DNA of 64,000 nucleotides from Danxiaibacter flavus. GTDB taxonomy: Bacteria > Bacteroidota > Bacteroidia > Chitinophagales > Chitinophagaceae. The stretch spans positions 558,001 through 622,000 of the forward strand of contig NZ_JAULBC010000001.1 in NCBI RefSeq assembly GCF_041060425.1, given 5' to 3'. The notes below the pieces were generated by a model. The model ran no database searches and had not been told where the DNA came from. It saw only the letters and a program-made list of their open reading frames with translations. Of this stretch, positions 1 through 8,621 are shown piece after piece; position 1 is the stretch's first letter, and every line of letters begins with the position of its first letter. The translations under genes were made by a program, and so were the position numbers.

Positions 1-1
1 T

Positions 2-361
2 GTATTGGATGAAGATCAGTGCGTAGTTAAACATACTTATACATTAGCAAGGTTCTACCGTCATGAAAGCTGCGGACAATGTTCGCCTTGTCGTGAAGGT
101 ACCGGCTGGATGGAAAAAATATTAAAGAATATCGACACCGGAAAAGGTAAGATGAGCGATATCGATCTGCTTTGGGATATCCAGCGCAAGATCGAGGGCA
201 ATACAATTTGCCCGCTCGGCGACGCAGCTGCATGGCCCGTAGCAGCCGCCATCCGCCACTTCCGCGACGAGTTCGAATGGCACGTGCTAAATCCGGAAGA
301 AAGCCAGGTGCGCAATTTCGGTCTGGCGCACTATGCTGATGCCCGCGAAGTTGTCGCGTAG
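2..361 (+). CDS. nuoF: NADH-quinone oxidoreductase subunit F, C-terminal part (partial)
   Basis: C-terminal end of the NADH-binding subunit of respiratory complex I, the peripheral-arm subunit that carries FMN and iron-sulfur cluster N3. Only the last 119 residues are present; the frame is open at the left edge, so the start lies outside the window. ESCGQCSPCREGTGW supplies three cluster ligands and the Cys in NTICPLGDAAAWP the fourth, which is diagnostic of NuoF. It is followed on the same strand by nuoG-N, but the usual tight junction to nuoG is broken by about 800 bases holding a GxxExxY ORF and GC-rich repeats. Confidence 0.95.
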   Translation, partial: VLDEDQCVVKHTYTLARFYRHESCGQCSPCREGTGWMEKILKNIDTGKGKMSDIDLLWDIQRKIEGNTICPLGDAAAWPVAAAIRHFRDEFEWHVLNPEESQVRNFGLAHYADAREVVA

Positions 362-362
362 A

Positions 363-401
363 CATTTCTCGCTGCGGACGCAGAGAAGCAGTGGCGCAGC
401 G
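363..401 (-). repeat. GC-rich dispersed repeat, single copy in inverted orientation
   Basis: Directly after the nuoF stop, the reverse strand reads CTGCGTCCGCAGCGAGAAAT preceded by CGCCACTGCTTCT. This is the same element as the tandem copies at 840-1131 (core CGTCCGCTGCGAGAAAC) and the copies at 44480-44620 and 44820-44970. Its orientation is opposite to the 840-1131 array, so the GxxExxY ORF sits between inverted copies. Confidence 0.7.
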
Positions 402-442
402 TGGAGTAAGGCAGCTATGCCAAAACCCTTAATAAACCCGAT

Positions 443-820
443 ATGATGGAAAATGAAATTGCGACACTTGCATTAGATGTTGCATTCAAAATTCATAAAC
501 AATATGGTCCGGGGCTTTATGAAAGTGTGTATGAGAAACTGTTTTGTTATGAATGGGATAAGTTGAATATGTGGTATTTGCGTCAACATCCGGTTCCATT
601 GGTACATGAAAACATTCGGCTTGAAATTGGGTTTCGAGCCGATCTGATCTTGAATGATTTAGTGCTCATTGAATTAAAGAGTGTTGAAAAACTGGATAAC
701 GTTCACTTTAAGCAAGTGCTTACTTATCTAAAGCTTTCAAAACTCAGACTTGGATTACTGATCAATTTCAATTCTGTTTACCTCAAGAACGGTATACACC
801 GGATTGTAAACGGATTATGA
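443..820 (+). CDS. GxxExxY protein (PDDEXK-like fold)
   Basis: A 125-residue member of the GxxExxY family, small proteins with a predicted PDDEXK-nuclease-like fold and no established role. The name-giving motif is seen as GPGLYESVYE near residue 22-31, and a candidate acidic/lysine core follows: FRADLILND around 72-80 and LIELKSVEK around 83-91, matching the D-x(n)-ExK pattern. The length is typical, so the gene looks intact. It lies inside the nuo operon on the same strand, between nuoF and nuoG, and is more AT-rich than the repeats beside it. Inverted GC-rich repeats flank it on both sides. Complex I operons do not normally contain this gene, so it is probably an insertion; cotranscription with nuo is an inference. 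Confidence 0.85.
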   Translation: MMENEIATLALDVAFKIHKQYGPGLYESVYEKLFCYEWDKLNMWYLRQHPVPLVHENIRLEIGFRADLILNDLVLIELKSVEKLDNVHFKQVLTYLKLSKLRLGLLINFNSVYLKNGIHRIVNGL

Positions 821-839
821 GTTGATATTTCGTTATAAA

Positions 840-1131
840 TCGCTGCGTCTCCGCTCCTTAGCGCCCGCAGCGAGGAAAAATAAAACATCGTTGCGCCGCC
901 GCTCCGTAGCGCTCGCTGCGAGAAACAAAAACAAAAAAATCTTCGTGTCCTGTTGAATAGGTCGCTGAGAGAAAAAATAAGAATCGTTGCGCCGCCGCTT
1001 CGTCGCGTCCGCTGCGAGAAACAAAAACAAAAAAATCTTCGTGTCCTGTTGAATAGGTCGCTGAGAGAAAAAATAAGAATCGTTGCATCGCCGCTTCGTC
1101 GCGTCCGCTGCGAGAAACAAAAAAACTTCGC
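840..1131 (+). repeat. 96-base tandem repeat array, GC-rich family
   Basis: This gap of about 345 bases between the GxxExxY ORF and nuoG is nearly filled by a tandem repeat. The word CTTCGTGTCCTGTTGAATAG starts at 941 and again at 1037, a period of 96. Each unit continues with CGCTGAGAGAAAAAATAAGA, a CGTTGCGCCGCCGCTTCGTC-like core and CGTCCGCTGCGAGAAAC. A third, more diverged unit occupies about 847-940 and a truncated tail runs to about 1157. The array reads open in several frames on both strands, but the resulting repetitive peptides resemble no protein and are not called. Confidence 0.85.
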
Positions 1132-1166
1132 ACTCGGCCCCCGGGCCCTGCGTGAAAATTATAGCT

Positions 1167-2273
1167 ATGTCAGAATTATTTAAAGTAACAATTGACAACA
1201 TTACAATCGAAGTGCCGGCGGGAACTACCATTCTGCAGGCGGCGCGCAAGATTGGTGGTGAAGTGGCCCCTCCCGCAATGTGCTATTACAGCAAATTGAA
1301 AGGTAGTGGTGGTAAATGCCGTACATGCCTGGTAGAAGTGAGCAAGGGCTCTGAAAAAGACCCGCGACCGATGCCCAAACTCGTGGCGTCCTGCCGTACT
1401 ACCGTGATGGACGGAATGGAAGTAAAGAATATCACCAGCGAGAAAGTAATTGACGCCAGAGCCGGTGTTGTCGAGTTCCTATTACTGAACCATCCATTGG
1501 ATTGCCCGATTTGCGATCAGGCCGGTGAATGCCATTTGCAGGATCTGAGCTACGAGCACGGCAAAGAGGGTACACGTTTCGAGTTCCAGAAAAGAACTTT
1601 CCATAAGCACGATCTTGGTCCCTACATACAATTGCACATGACGCGTTGCATTCTTTGCTACCGTTGCGTGTTCACTGCGGATCAGTTAACCAATAAAAGG
1701 GTGCACGGCGTTTTAAGCCGCGGCGATCATGCTGAAATTGCAACATATATTGAGAAAAGCCTGGATAATGACTTCATTGGCAACGTAATAGATGTTTGTC
1801 CGGTTGGAGCATTAACAGATAAAACTTTCCGCTTCAAAAACCGCGTGTGGTTCACCAAACCGGTTGATGCACACAGGGATTGTGATAAATGCTGCGGAGA
1901 AGTGCAGTTGTGGATGCGGGGAGACGAGGTTTTCCGCGTTACAGCCCGCAAAGACGAATGGGGTGAAATTAAAGATAGTTCCAAAGGTTCAACAGGCTGG
2001 ATTTGCAACGAATGCCGTTTCGAAAAGAAATTTGCCAGCGACTGGACCATTGAAGGGCCTACCCAGGTAAACCGTCATTCTGTGATTTCCCAGGGACATT
2101 ATGTAGGTCTGAAGAAACCAAATGAGACTTTCGAGAAGGTGATGAACGGGCGAGAGCCGCGACTCTTTATGGATATTCATAGCGTAAGCGAAGTCAACAA
2201 GCCCGAGATACAGTTAAGCCTTATCCACGGTCCGGCGCATTCAGATGATTTTAAAGAAAATAACAAAGACTAA
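1167..2273 (+). CDS. nuoG: NADH-quinone oxidoreductase subunit G, short form
   Basis: Peripheral-arm iron-sulfur subunit of complex I that passes electrons from NuoF toward NuoI. Translation from ATG 1167 gives 368 residues. The N-terminal 2Fe-2S domain has C39, C51, C54 and C76. H109, C113, C116 and C122 form the His/Cys N5 site, and C161, C164, C167 and C211 the N4 site. A further cysteine group (C239, C242, C280, C283) resembles the extra N7-type cluster region. The large molybdopterin-like C-terminal domain of proteobacterial NuoG (about 900 residues) is missing, as is usual in Bacteroidota. The frame is open back to 1083, but that extension is repeat-derived, so the later ATG is chosen. 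Confidence 0.93.
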   Translation: MSELFKVTIDNITIEVPAGTTILQAARKIGGEVAPPAMCYYSKLKGSGGKCRTCLVEVSKGSEKDPRPMPKLVASCRTTVMDGMEVKNITSEKVIDARAGVVEFLLLNHPLDCPICDQAGECHLQDLSYEHGKEGTRFEFQKRTFHKHDLGPYIQLHMTRCILCYRCVFTADQLTNKRVHGVLSRGDHAEIATYIEKSLDNDFIGNVIDVCPVGALTDKTFRFKNRVWFTKPVDAHRDCDKCCGEVQLWMRGDEVFRVTARKDEWGEIKDSSKGSTGWICNECRFEKKFASDWTIEGPTQVNRHSVISQGHYVGLKKPNETFEKVMNGREPRLFMDIHSVSEVNKPEIQLSLIHGPAHSDDFKENNKD

Positions 2274-2284
2274 TAATCGCAACA

Positions 2285-3328
2285 ATGACACTATTAGCAT
2301 TCGATTGGATTTTTTTAATAGAGAAGCTGGTATTGATCGTTATCATCATATCTGTTTCCCTGGTGATAGCGATGTATGAAACTTACGCTGAACGTAAAGT
2401 TGCTGCGTGGATCCAGGATCGTGTAGGTCCGGATAGAGCTGGCCCCTGGGGCATTTTGCAACCACTGGCTGATGGTGGTAAACTGTTCTTTAAGGAAGAG
2501 ATCATTCCTAATTCTTCAAATAAGTTCTTATTCGTTCTTGGGCCTTGTCTTGCGATGCTCACAGCAATGATGACCTGCGCTGTAGTGCCCTGGAGCAGCA
2601 AATTGGAATTATTCGGCAGATCAATAGATATGCAGATTGCTGATATTAATATCGGAATCCTGTATGTTTTTGGTGTTGTAAGTATGGGTGTATACGGAAT
2701 CATGATCGGTGGCTGGGCAAGTAACAATAAATTCTCATTGATGGCTGCGCTTCGTGGCGCATCCCAGGTGATCAGTTATGAACTGGCTATGGGCTTATCA
2801 CTGATAGCCTTATTAATGCTTACCGGTTCTTTAAGCCTGAAAACCATTGTGGAGCAACAACAAGCCGGCCTTTGGAATATTGCATATCAGCCGTTAGGCT
2901 TTTTGCTGTTTTTTGTTTGTGCGCTGGCAGAATGTAACCGCGCTCCATTCGATCTTCCTGAAGCTGAGAGTGAATTGAACATGGGATATCACCAGGAATA
3001 TTCTTCTATGAAGCTCGGGTTCTACCTGTTCTCAGAATACATCAACATGTTCATCAGCAGCGCTATTATGGCAACTTTATTCTTCGGAGGGTATGATGTA
3101 CCGTTCCTCGATGAAAGTAAGCTGGCGGTAAATGTTGCTGCAATAGTTGGCCTGGTAGCATTAATGCTAAAAATATTCTTCTTCATCTTCCTTTTCATGT
3201 GGGTGAGGTGGACATTGCCTCGCTTCCGTTACGACCAGTTGATGAGAGTTGGCTGGAAGAATATGATACCTCTTGCTTTGGCGAATATGATTATTACCGC
3301 CGCTGTGGTGTTGTTGATCAAGAAATAA
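2285..3328 (+). CDS. nuoH: NADH-quinone oxidoreductase subunit H
   Basis: Membrane subunit H (ND1 homologue) of complex I, which joins the peripheral arm to the membrane arm and forms part of the quinone-binding tunnel. The 347-residue product is a multi-spanning membrane protein with family signatures: ERKVAAWIQDRVGPDRAGPWG near residue 36 and the acidic loop AECNRAPFDLPEAESELN near 215. The first is a classic NuoH signature segment and the second lines the quinone chamber. The gene begins 11 bases after the nuoG stop, so the two are cotranscribed. Length and motifs are normal. Confidence 0.96.
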   Translation: MTLLAFDWIFLIEKLVLIVIIISVSLVIAMYETYAERKVAAWIQDRVGPDRAGPWGILQPLADGGKLFFKEEIIPNSSNKFLFVLGPCLAMLTAMMTCAVVPWSSKLELFGRSIDMQIADINIGILYVFGVVSMGVYGIMIGGWASNNKFSLMAALRGASQVISYELAMGLSLIALLMLTGSLSLKTIVEQQQAGLWNIAYQPLGFLLFFVCALAECNRAPFDLPEAESELNMGYHQEYSSMKLGFYLFSEYINMFISSAIMATLFFGGYDVPFLDESKLAVNVAAIVGLVALMLKIFFFIFLFMWVRWTLPRFRYDQLMRVGWKNMIPLALANMIITAAVVLLIKK

Positions 3329-3575
3329 AGAAGAGGTAAGGGGCTTTGAGGTATAAGGAGTGAAGAAAGAATTGTTCAGTGAAGAGATGTGGTTGAAGTG
3401 AGTAATTTGCCTGTCGAAGCAGCAGATAGGAAACAAGGATACTGATAGGAGCAATGCCGCCCGGGCCAGAAAATAATCCCTGGCAGAACAACCGGGAAGA
3501 TAAAGTTGGGATTAATAAGTTATAAAAATATTTTTGCAAACCTTAATTCCGCATAATGCGGATGAAAGCAGAAGA

Positions 3576-4112
3576 ATGATGCAATCATTAACAAATCGCG
3601 CAAAACCGGTAGACAGAAGGCCCATGAATTTCGTGGATCGCCTGTACCTGCCTGCTGTGTTGAAGGGAATGTCCATTACTTTCGGACATATTTTTAAAAA
3701 GCCGCCTACCATAAAATATCCTGAACAAACAAGAGAGTTCAGTCCTGTATTTCGTGGACTGCATGTGCTGAACAGGGACGAAGAGGGACGTGAACGTTGC
3801 ACCGCATGTGGATTGTGTGCCGTTGCTTGCCCAGCAGAAGCCATTACCATGGAAGCTGCTGAACGTGAACCAGGTGAAGAGAATCTGTACAGGGAAGAAA
3901 AATATGCTGCTCGTTACGAGATAAATATGCTGCGCTGTATTTTCTGCGGGTTGTGTGAAGAGGCTTGTCCTAAAGATGCAATTTATCTTAGCGAGACTTT
4001 TGCTCCATCAAACTTTGCCAGGAAAGGATTTATCTACGGTAAAAAGGACTTGTTGATTCCAAATCCTGTTACGCAGCCGGAAGAATACGCTAAGGCAAAA
4101 GGTAAACGATAA
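3576..4112 (+). CDS. nuoI: NADH-quinone oxidoreductase subunit I
   Basis: Ferredoxin-like subunit of complex I that carries clusters N6a and N6b and delivers electrons toward the quinone site. From ATG 3576 it has 178 residues. Two 4Fe-4S motifs are complete: C75, C78, C81, C85 (CTACGLCAVACP) and C121, C124, C127, C131 (CIFCGLCEEACP). The frame is open from a TTG at 3534, but the tandem ATG codons at 3576 and 3579 are more credible starts. The 247 bases before it, after nuoH, contain no recognisable gene; the gap is long for this operon. Confidence 0.94.
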   Translation: MMQSLTNRAKPVDRRPMNFVDRLYLPAVLKGMSITFGHIFKKPPTIKYPEQTREFSPVFRGLHVLNRDEEGRERCTACGLCAVACPAEAITMEAAEREPGEENLYREEKYAARYEINMLRCIFCGLCEEACPKDAIYLSETFAPSNFARKGFIYGKKDLLIPNPVTQPEEYAKAKGKR

Positions 4113-4199
4113 CTTGAACGATAAATATATTAGTTGAAACAGAACGGTTGGTCGCGAGATCTGCCGGTTTATTTCACAACCCCAAATTGAAGAATTATA

Positions 4200-4703
4200 A
4201 TGGGTACAGCTCAAATCTTATTCTGGTCACTAACAGCGCTTGCATTAATAAGCGCCATAATGGTGTTGGTAAGTAAAAATCCTGTGTATAGTGTTCTGTG
4301 GCTGATTGTTGTATTTTTTGCCATCTCCGGTCATTACATCTTACTTAATGCCCAATTCCTTGCAATTGTAAACCTGATTGTATATGCAGGGGCCATCATG
4401 GTATTGTTCCTGTTTGTGATCATGCTAATGAACCTGAATACGGAAACGGAACCTCAAAAGAGTATCTGGATGAAGTTCTTTGGCGTTGTCGCAGGTGGCT
4501 TGCTGTTATCTTTCTTTATTTCTTTCGTGATATCATCAGCTGATTTGAAAGGTAAAAGCGCCCAGTTAAAAGAAGGTGAGATCGGATTGATCAAAACACT
4601 CGGTAAAGCCTTGTTCAATGATTACGTGATTCCTTTTGAAATAGCCAGCATTTTATTCTTAAGTGCAATGGTAGGAGCGGTGGTAATAGGTAAAAAGGAT
4701 TAA
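4200..4703 (+). CDS. nuoJ: NADH-quinone oxidoreductase subunit J
   Basis: Small hydrophobic subunit J (ND6 homologue) of the complex I membrane arm. The 167 residues contain about five hydrophobic segments, including the characteristic NLIVYAGAIMVLFLFVIMLM stretch near residue 60, whose helix is linked to conformational coupling in this family. It follows nuoI after 87 bases and precedes nuoK in the conserved order J-K-L-M-N. Nothing about the gene is unusual. Confidence 0.94.
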   Translation: MGTAQILFWSLTALALISAIMVLVSKNPVYSVLWLIVVFFAISGHYILLNAQFLAIVNLIVYAGAIMVLFLFVIMLMNLNTETEPQKSIWMKFFGVVAGGLLLSFFISFVISSADLKGKSAQLKEGEIGLIKTLGKALFNDYVIPFEIASILFLSAMVGAVVIGKKD

Positions 4704-4761
4704 GCCTGAACAGAAAGTAGTTAGTAGATTATAAATATTCTGAAATTTTCAAACTCAAAAA

Positions 4762-5100
4762 ATGCCAATTCAATATTATATAGCTTTTGCGGCAACCCTG
4801 TTTTGTATAGGTGTTGTGGGTGTATTAACCCGCAGGAATGCCATTATCGTATTTATGTGTATTGAATTAATGTTGAATGCGGTGAACCTTTTATTGGTTG
4901 CTTTTTCAAAAATGCACCATGCAGCTGCGCTTGCCGGCGGCGGAAAGAATGTTACCACCGGCGTAGAAGGGCAGTTATTTGTATTCTTTATTATGGTGGT
5001 TGCAGCGGCGGAAGTAAGCGTGGGTTTGGCCATTATTGTAATGATGTACAGAAACGTGCATTCTGTGGATGTGAATTTCTTAAACAGATTGAAGAATTAA
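4762..5100 (+). CDS. nuoK: NADH-quinone oxidoreductase subunit K
   Basis: Smallest antiporter-like membrane subunit of complex I (ND4L homologue). It has 112 residues with three predicted membrane helices. The buried glutamates expected in the family are seen in MCIELMLNAVNLL (near residue 35) and VVAAAEVSVGLAI (near residue 78); they form part of the proton path. The insert HAAALAGGGKNVTTGVEGQ between helices 2 and 3 makes it slightly longer than the enterobacterial protein. It lies between nuoJ and nuoL on the same strand. Confidence 0.95.
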   Translation: MPIQYYIAFAATLFCIGVVGVLTRRNAIIVFMCIELMLNAVNLLLVAFSKMHHAAALAGGGKNVTTGVEGQLFVFFIMVVAAAEVSVGLAIIVMMYRNVHSVDVNFLNRLKN

Positions 5101-5163
5101 GCTCCTTAGCATAAAACAGATAAGGAATATTATAAAAATTAAAACCCCGGAAGGGGATAGGGC

Positions 5164-7074
5164 ATGAGCAAATTAGTTTATTTAGTACCACTGTTTCCGT
5201 TGCTTGGTTTTTTGATCAATGGACTTTTCAGGAAATCCCTTTCCAAGGGACTAATTGGTGTAATAGGCAGCGGCGCAATCCTCGCTTCTTTTATAGTAAG
5301 CCTGGTATTGTTCTTTGATGTAAAATCGGCTGGAGCAGCGTTGCCTGTAGAGCCTTTGTTTACATTCATTAATACCGCTTCTTTTAAAATAGACTTTGCT
5401 TTCCAGGTAGATCAGCTTTCTTCTTTGTTCCTGCTGATCATTACCGGTGTTGGTTTTCTGATCCACTTATACTCAACCGCTTACATGCATGAAGAAACAG
5501 AAGCGCATTTCGGAAGATATTTTGCCTATCTGAATCTCTTCGTATTCTCAATGTTATTGCTTGTATTAGGCGCTAACTATGTGATTATGTTCATTGGTTG
5601 GGAAGGTGTTGGTCTTTGCTCTTACCTGTTAATTGGTTATTGGTTTAAGAACAGTGAATATAATTATGCTGCAACAAAAGCTTTTGTGATGAACCGTATT
5701 GGTGACCTTGGCTTTTTGCTGGCAATTTTCTGGTTGTTGTCAAAATTGGGAGCTGTTTCTTTTGTTGAAGTATTCACCCACTTAGATAAACTTACTCCCG
5801 GAGATATCACCGCTATTACGGTGCTGCTGTTTGTAGGTGCCATGGGTAAAAGCGCCCAGATTCCTTTGTATACATGGTTGCCTGATGCGATGGCGGGTCC
5901 TACGCCTGTTTCTGCATTGATCCACGCGGCAACGATGGTAACTGCCGGTATCTATATGGTTGCAAGAAGTAATGCGCTCTATTCTTTAAGTGAGGTGGCA
6001 CAGCATCTTGTAACAATTATCGGTTTAGCAACCGCTTTGTTCTCTGCAACAATTGCATTGAGACAAAATGATATTAAAAAAGTACTGGCTTATTCTACCG
6101 TAAGTCAGTTAGGTTATATGTTCATCGGTTTGGGCGTTGGTGCATATACCGGTGCCGTGTTCCACGTAATGACACATGCTTTCTTTAAAGCATTGTTGTT
6201 CCTTGGTGCAGGCTCTGTTATACATGCAATGCATCATGAGCAAGACATCCGTAAGATGGGTGGACTTCGCAAATATTTGCCTACAACACACTGGACATTT
6301 TTAGCTGGTTGCATAGCAATTGCAGGTATCCCTCCGTTGAGTGGTTTCTTTTCTAAAGATGAAATTCTTGCTGCGGCTTACGCTAAAAACCCTGTTTATT
6401 GGGGATTGGGTGTTGCAGGTGCCGCTCTTACAGCATTTTATATGTTCCGTTTATACGCAACAACTTTCCTCGGAAATTTCCGCGGAACACACGAGCAGGA
6501 ACATCATTTACATGAGAGCCCTGCTGCAATGACATGGCCATTAATCATCCTTGCGGTGTTAAGTATCATTGCTGGTTTTGTGGGTGTTCCTGAAGTGTTG
6601 GGTGGCGGTCATATGCTGCGCTCATTCCTGGCGCCGGTTCTGGTTACAGAGCACCATCCGGAAATAGAGCACAGCACTGAATATATGTTAATGGGTGTTT
6701 CTGTAGCCCTGGCTGCAATAGCAATCATCATTGCTATAAATAAATTCAGCAAGAAGCCACAGTTGGAAGAACCTGCAGGCTTTGGAAAAGTACTGGCCGA
6801 CAAATGGTATGTGGATGAATTGTACGATGCTATCATTGTAAAACCACTTAATGCTTTTGCCGGGTTCCTGAAAAATGTAGTAGAAAAATCTGGCATCGAC
6901 GGTATTGTAAACGGTGTTGGAAGATTTGTGCAATACTCAGCAAGACAATTAAGGCTGTTGCAGAGCGGACAGGTGGGCAGCTACATTTTGTTTATGGTGT
7001 TGTCAATGGTTGTATTCTTCCTGGTGTACTGGAACCAGGCTATGATCACGCATTTTTTTCAAAAGATATTTTAA
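5164..7074 (+). CDS. nuoL: NADH-quinone oxidoreductase subunit L
   Basis: Largest antiporter-like subunit (ND5 homologue) at the distal end of the complex I membrane arm, a proton-pumping subunit. The 636 residues are highly hydrophobic. Family markers are MFIGWEGVGLCSYLLIGYW (near residue 143), PLYTWLPDAMAGPTPVSALIHAATM (near 236) and the later HAFFKALLFLGAGSVIHAMHHEQD; the C-terminal part includes the lateral helix typical of NuoL. The 5 prime side has a CCCC-GGAA-GGGG hairpin at 5145-5156 only seven bases before the ATG. This could place GGGGATAG as a ribosome site or fold over it; which is not decidable from sequence alone. Confidence 0.96.
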   Translation: MSKLVYLVPLFPLLGFLINGLFRKSLSKGLIGVIGSGAILASFIVSLVLFFDVKSAGAALPVEPLFTFINTASFKIDFAFQVDQLSSLFLLIITGVGFLIHLYSTAYMHEETEAHFGRYFAYLNLFVFSMLLLVLGANYVIMFIGWEGVGLCSYLLIGYWFKNSEYNYAATKAFVMNRIGDLGFLLAIFWLLSKLGAVSFVEVFTHLDKLTPGDITAITVLLFVGAMGKSAQIPLYTWLPDAMAGPTPVSALIHAATMVTAGIYMVARSNALYSLSEVAQHLVTIIGLATALFSATIALRQNDIKKVLAYSTVSQLGYMFIGLGVGAYTGAVFHVMTHAFFKALLFLGAGSVIHAMHHEQDIRKMGGLRKYLPTTHWTFLAGCIAIAGIPPLSGFFSKDEILAAAYAKNPVYWGLGVAGAALTAFYMFRLYATTFLGNFRGTHEQEHHLHESPAAMTWPLIILAVLSIIAGFVGVPEVLGGGHMLRSFLAPVLVTEHHPEIEHSTEYMLMGVSVALAAIAIIIAINKFSKKPQLEEPAGFGKVLADKWYVDELYDAIIVKPLNAFAGFLKNVVEKSGIDGIVNGVGRFVQYSARQLRLLQSGQVGSYILFMVLSMVVFFLVYWNQAMITHFFQKIF

Positions 7075-7161
7075 ATAGCAATTAGGAAGCGCACCTGGAA
7101 TGTGATAGAAAGATTTGCTTCCCGCAACAGAATAATAAATTTTCGATAGAAATAACAAGGC

Positions 7162-8592
7162 ATGATACCTCTTTTACTTATAGTAGTTCCTTTAGTAACA
7201 GGCTTAATTTCCTTTTTTATCAAGGATGATAAAACTGTAAAGGGCTGGGCTCTGATATCATCTGTTGTAACTTTTGCAATAGCATTGGCCGGGGCGGCGA
7301 GCCATGATAAATTGTTATTTGATACCACCTGGTTGCCCTTGTTAGGTAGCAGATTCTCTTTGCAACTGGACGGAATGGCTAAAATGCTTACGCTGTTAAC
7401 AGGTGTTTCTTTCCCGTTGGTATTTGCTTCTATTAGTAGCAACAATTACCCCAGATCGTTTAACTTTTATGCTTTAATGCTTTTGATGCAAGCTGGTTTA
7501 ATGGGCGTTTTTCTGTCTGCTGACGTATTGTTGTTTTACTTCTTCTGGGAACTGGCACTTATTCCAGCTTATTTCCTTTGCTCTCAATGGGGCGGTGAGA
7601 AACGTATACAGGTTACTTTCAAATTCTTTATTTATACATTTATCGGATCTCTGTTAATGTTGGTCGGCATTTTATATCTCTATTATAAAACACCGGAGCA
7701 TTCTTTTGCAATCAAAGATTTCTATGCTTTGAAGTTGACCGCAAAAGAGCAGGGATTTGCATTCTGGTTGTTCTTTATCGCATTTGCTATAAAGATGCCG
7801 ATATTCCCTTTCCATACATGGCAGCCAGATACATACGAACAATCTTCTACTGCTGTTACAATGATCTTAAGTGGTGTGATGGTTAAAATGGGCTTGTATG
7901 CTGTAATTCGTTGGATACTGCCAATTTTTCCAACTGCAGTTGAAAAATTCAGTCATCTCATAATCTTACTTTCTGTTATAGGAATGCTGTACGCTTCGCT
8001 GATCGCAATCAGACAGAACGATATCAAGAGAATGATTGCTTACTCATCCATTGCGCACATTGGATTAATGTCTGCAGCAATTTTTGCCAACCAGCAGGTT
8101 GGCCTGCAGGGTGTAATGGTGCAAATGTTTAATCACGGCGTGAACGTGATTGGACTGTGGATAGTTACTGATGCTATCGAACAGCAGCTCGGTACAAGGA
8201 AGTTCAGCGAATTGGGTGGATTGGCTCAAAAAGCACAAGGATTGGCTATCCTCTTCGTCGTAATGGCTTTGGCAAATGTCGCTTTGCCTTTAACCAATGC
8301 ATTTATCGGTGAGTTTTTAATGTTCAATGGTTTATTCAGATACAATATTTGGATGGCTGTGATTGCATTGATCAGTATTATCCTGGCTGCGGTTTACACC
8401 CTGAATGCAGTTCAGAAGATCTTTTACGGCGAAACCAATGAACTTACCGAAAGGGCTTATGACAGTGGCAGCAATGTGAAATTGTCGCTTGTTGTAATAA
8501 CTATCGTAGTGATAATATTAGGTGTGTATCCTGAACCAATTTTAAGATTGACCAACGATACCGTAAATGCTGTATTGGCAACAATTAAATAA
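7162..8592 (+). CDS. nuoM: NADH-quinone oxidoreductase subunit M
   Basis: Second antiporter-like proton-pumping subunit (ND4 homologue) of complex I, with 476 residues and many membrane helices. The conserved core FFWELALIPAYFLCSQWGG (near residue 128), with the key Glu, and IKMPIFPFHTWQPDTYEQSS (near 212) are present, as is QNDIKRMIAYSSIAHIG (near 290) with its buried lysine. It follows nuoL after 87 bases and is followed by nuoN after 29. Length and motifs are standard. Confidence 0.96.
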   Translation: MIPLLLIVVPLVTGLISFFIKDDKTVKGWALISSVVTFAIALAGAASHDKLLFDTTWLPLLGSRFSLQLDGMAKMLTLLTGVSFPLVFASISSNNYPRSFNFYALMLLMQAGLMGVFLSADVLLFYFFWELALIPAYFLCSQWGGEKRIQVTFKFFIYTFIGSLLMLVGILYLYYKTPEHSFAIKDFYALKLTAKEQGFAFWLFFIAFAIKMPIFPFHTWQPDTYEQSSTAVTMILSGVMVKMGLYAVIRWILPIFPTAVEKFSHLIILLSVIGMLYASLIAIRQNDIKRMIAYSSIAHIGLMSAAIFANQQVGLQGVMVQMFNHGVNVIGLWIVTDAIEQQLGTRKFSELGGLAQKAQGLAILFVVMALANVALPLTNAFIGEFLMFNGLFRYNIWMAVIALISIILAAVYTLNAVQKIFYGETNELTERAYDSGSNVKLSLVVITIVVIILGVYPEPILRLTNDTVNAVLATIK

Positions 8593-8621
8593 TTAAAGTA
8601 GAGCACTAGCAAGATCAAGAT

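Noticed and set aside
833..1249. Open reading frames on both strands through the 96-base repeat
   Set aside because: They encode repetitive peptides from the tandem array and overlap the nuoG start; no family features.
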